Of a stretch of 7,734 nucleotides of DNA, positions 6,736 through 7,734 are shown piece after piece; position 1 is the stretch's first letter, and each line of letters begins with the position of its first letter. Position numbers and translations under genes: made by a program. The stretch is taken from the NCBI GenBank assembly GCA_945870465.1, contig CAMBSS010000185.1, forward strand, positions 1 through 7,734. Reading direction: 5' to 3'. Source of the DNA: Bordetella parapertussis. GTDB lineage: Bacteria; Pseudomonadota; Gammaproteobacteria; Burkholderiales; SG8-41. Under the pieces are notes generated by a model, which was not told the origin of the DNA, searched no databases, and saw only the letters and a program-made list of their open reading frames with translations.

Positions 6736-7734
6736 CTATTTGGACGGCTTTGCGCCCAGCGCGCCCGCGGCTTCCAGCGCCGCGATTTCCGCCGGCTTCA
6801 TCCCCAATACGTCGCGCAGCACTTCCTGCGTGTGCTGGCCCAGCATGGGCGCCGGCGAGCGCACCGCGAACGGCGCCTTCGACAGGCGCACCGGCGAGCG
6901 GATGACGCGCACCTTGCCCGCGCGCGGATGCTCGACTTCGATGAGCGTGTTGCGCGCTTTGACCTGCGGGTGCTCGACGACCTGTGCGAGATTGTTGATC
7001 GCGCCGACCGGAATATCGTTGGCGAGCAGCAGCGGCTCCCACTCCTCGTAAGGCTTGGTCAGAAATATCTCCTGCAGCATCGGCAGCAAAGTCGTGCGGT
7101 TCTTATTGCGCTCAAGCGCGCGGCTGAAGCGGGCATCGTCGGTCAGGTCGGGACGGCCCAGCGTCGGGCACAGCTTCTTCCACAATTTGTCGCCCGCGAT
7201 CGCAATCGCGAGGTCGCGCGTCTTGGTATGAAAGGTCTGGTACGGCACCAGCGCCGCGTAGGTGTTGCCGGTGGGTTTCGGAACTTTGCCATCGGCGCAA
7301 AAGGCGCTGATCATCGTGCTGAGCAGCGCAAGCTGGCCTTCGAGCATGGAGATGTCGATCTCCTGGCCTTCGCCGGTTTTTTCTTTCATGCGCAGCGCGA
7401 GCATGATGCCGTAAGCCGCGTAGAGACCCGCCGTCATGTCGGCGATCGACACGCCGGCGCGCGTGCCGCTGCTGCCTTCATCACCCGTGACGCTGACCAT
7501 GCCGCTTTCGGACTGCAGGATGAGGTCGAGCGCCGCGCGGTCGCGGTAAGGGCCGTCCTGGCCGAAACCCGAGATCGAGCAGTAGATGATGCCGGGGTTG
7601 CGCTTCTTCGCCTCCGCGTAATCGATACCGAGCCGCTTCAGCGCGCCGACACGGTAATTCTCGATCACGACGTCGCTCTTTTCGAGCAGCTTGAAGAAGA
7701 GCTCCTTGCCCTCGGGCTTTTTCATGTCGAGGAC
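6736..7734 (-). CDS. Family III CoA-transferase (CaiB/BaiF), partial at window end
   Basis: This is a second CaiB/BaiF CoA-transferase, transferring CoA between carboxylic acids. Its reading frame runs past the window end: the codons before the methionine at 7725 read V-L-D, matching the family's LDLK-PEG segment, so that methionine is internal and the true start lies beyond 7734. About 70-80 N-terminal residues are missing by comparison with the 400-residue paralogue. The visible 332 residues carry SDVVIENYRVG, SISGFGQDGPY and GVSIADMTAG. The aspartate of the last block, 96 residues after the internal methionine, matches the catalytic aspartate of formyl-CoA transferase. The C-terminal lobe shows NDIPVGAINNLAQVVEHPQV, aligning with the same block of the other copy. 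The stop is TAG at 6738-6736, 29 bp from the converging selenoprotein candidate. Its substrate and upstream operon partners are outside the window. Confidence 0.92.
   Translation of the reverse strand, partial: VLDMKKPEGKELFFKLLEKSDVVIENYRVGALKRLGIDYAEAKKRNPGIIYCSISGFGQDGPYRDRAALDLILQSESGMVSVTGDEGSSGTRAGVSIADMTAGLYAAYGIMLALRMKEKTGEGQEIDISMLEGQLALLSTMISAFCADGKVPKPTGNTYAALVPYQTFHTKTRDLAIAIAGDKLWKKLCPTLGRPDLTDDARFSRALERNKNRTTLLPMLQEIFLTKPYEEWEPLLLANDIPVGAINNLAQVVEHPQVKARNTLIEVEHPRAGKVRVIRSPVRLSKAPFAVRSPAPMLGQHTQEVLRDVLGMKPAEIAALEAAGALGAKPSK

Noticed and set aside
7723..7725. The methionine at 7725 as the start of the second CoA-transferase
   Set aside because: The codons upstream continue the conserved family sequence to the window edge, so the gene is simply cut by the window.

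Overview
The window looks like a chromosomal stretch from a GC-rich betaproteobacterium, probably of the Burkholderiales. The evidence is codon bias toward G/C third positions, a Bug/TctC-type periplasmic binding protein, and a dense set of CoA-thioester catabolic genes. No rRNA, tRNA, mobile element or CRISPR array was seen.

Layout. Positions 1-450 hold no gene I can support. Three plus-strand genes follow: a pterin-4a-carbinolamine dehydratase (451-792), an orphan Bug/TctC extracytoplasmic solute-binding protein (876-1868), and a zinc-type amidohydrolase of the D-aminoacylase-like family (1937-3616). Converging on them is a minus-strand pair, a family III (CaiB/BaiF) CoA-transferase (5798 to 4596) followed closely by a crotonase-fold protein (4582 to 3779). 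A plus-strand gene, divergent from this pair, occupies 5927-6706. A second CaiB/BaiF CoA-transferase on the minus strand (6736 to the window end) is cut off at its N-terminus.

The main result is the gene at 5927-6706. A strong ribosome binding site precedes ATG 5927, and the frame stays open to TAA-type termination at 6706 except for one in-frame TGA at 5972-5974. That TGA falls exactly on the first catalytic cysteine of a glutaredoxin-like CxxC motif, giving U-S-S-C. A perfect 7-bp hairpin with a GUU loop (5991-6007) starts 16 nt after the TGA, with its loop 23 nt after it, as expected for a bacterial SECIS element. The simplest reading is a selenoprotein: a selenocysteine glutaredoxin-like domain fused to a DinB-like four-helix domain. 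Ordinary gene calling would truncate it to an ORF starting at ATG 6023 and lose the redox motif.

How the genes may work together (inference). The binding protein would capture a small carboxylate, the amidohydrolase would hydrolyse an amide or cyclic amide, and the CoA-transferases and crotonase would activate and process the resulting acids as CoA thioesters. The crotonase lacks both classical hydratase glutamates, so its reaction may not be hydration. The dehydratase and the selenoprotein have no obvious pathway link to the rest.
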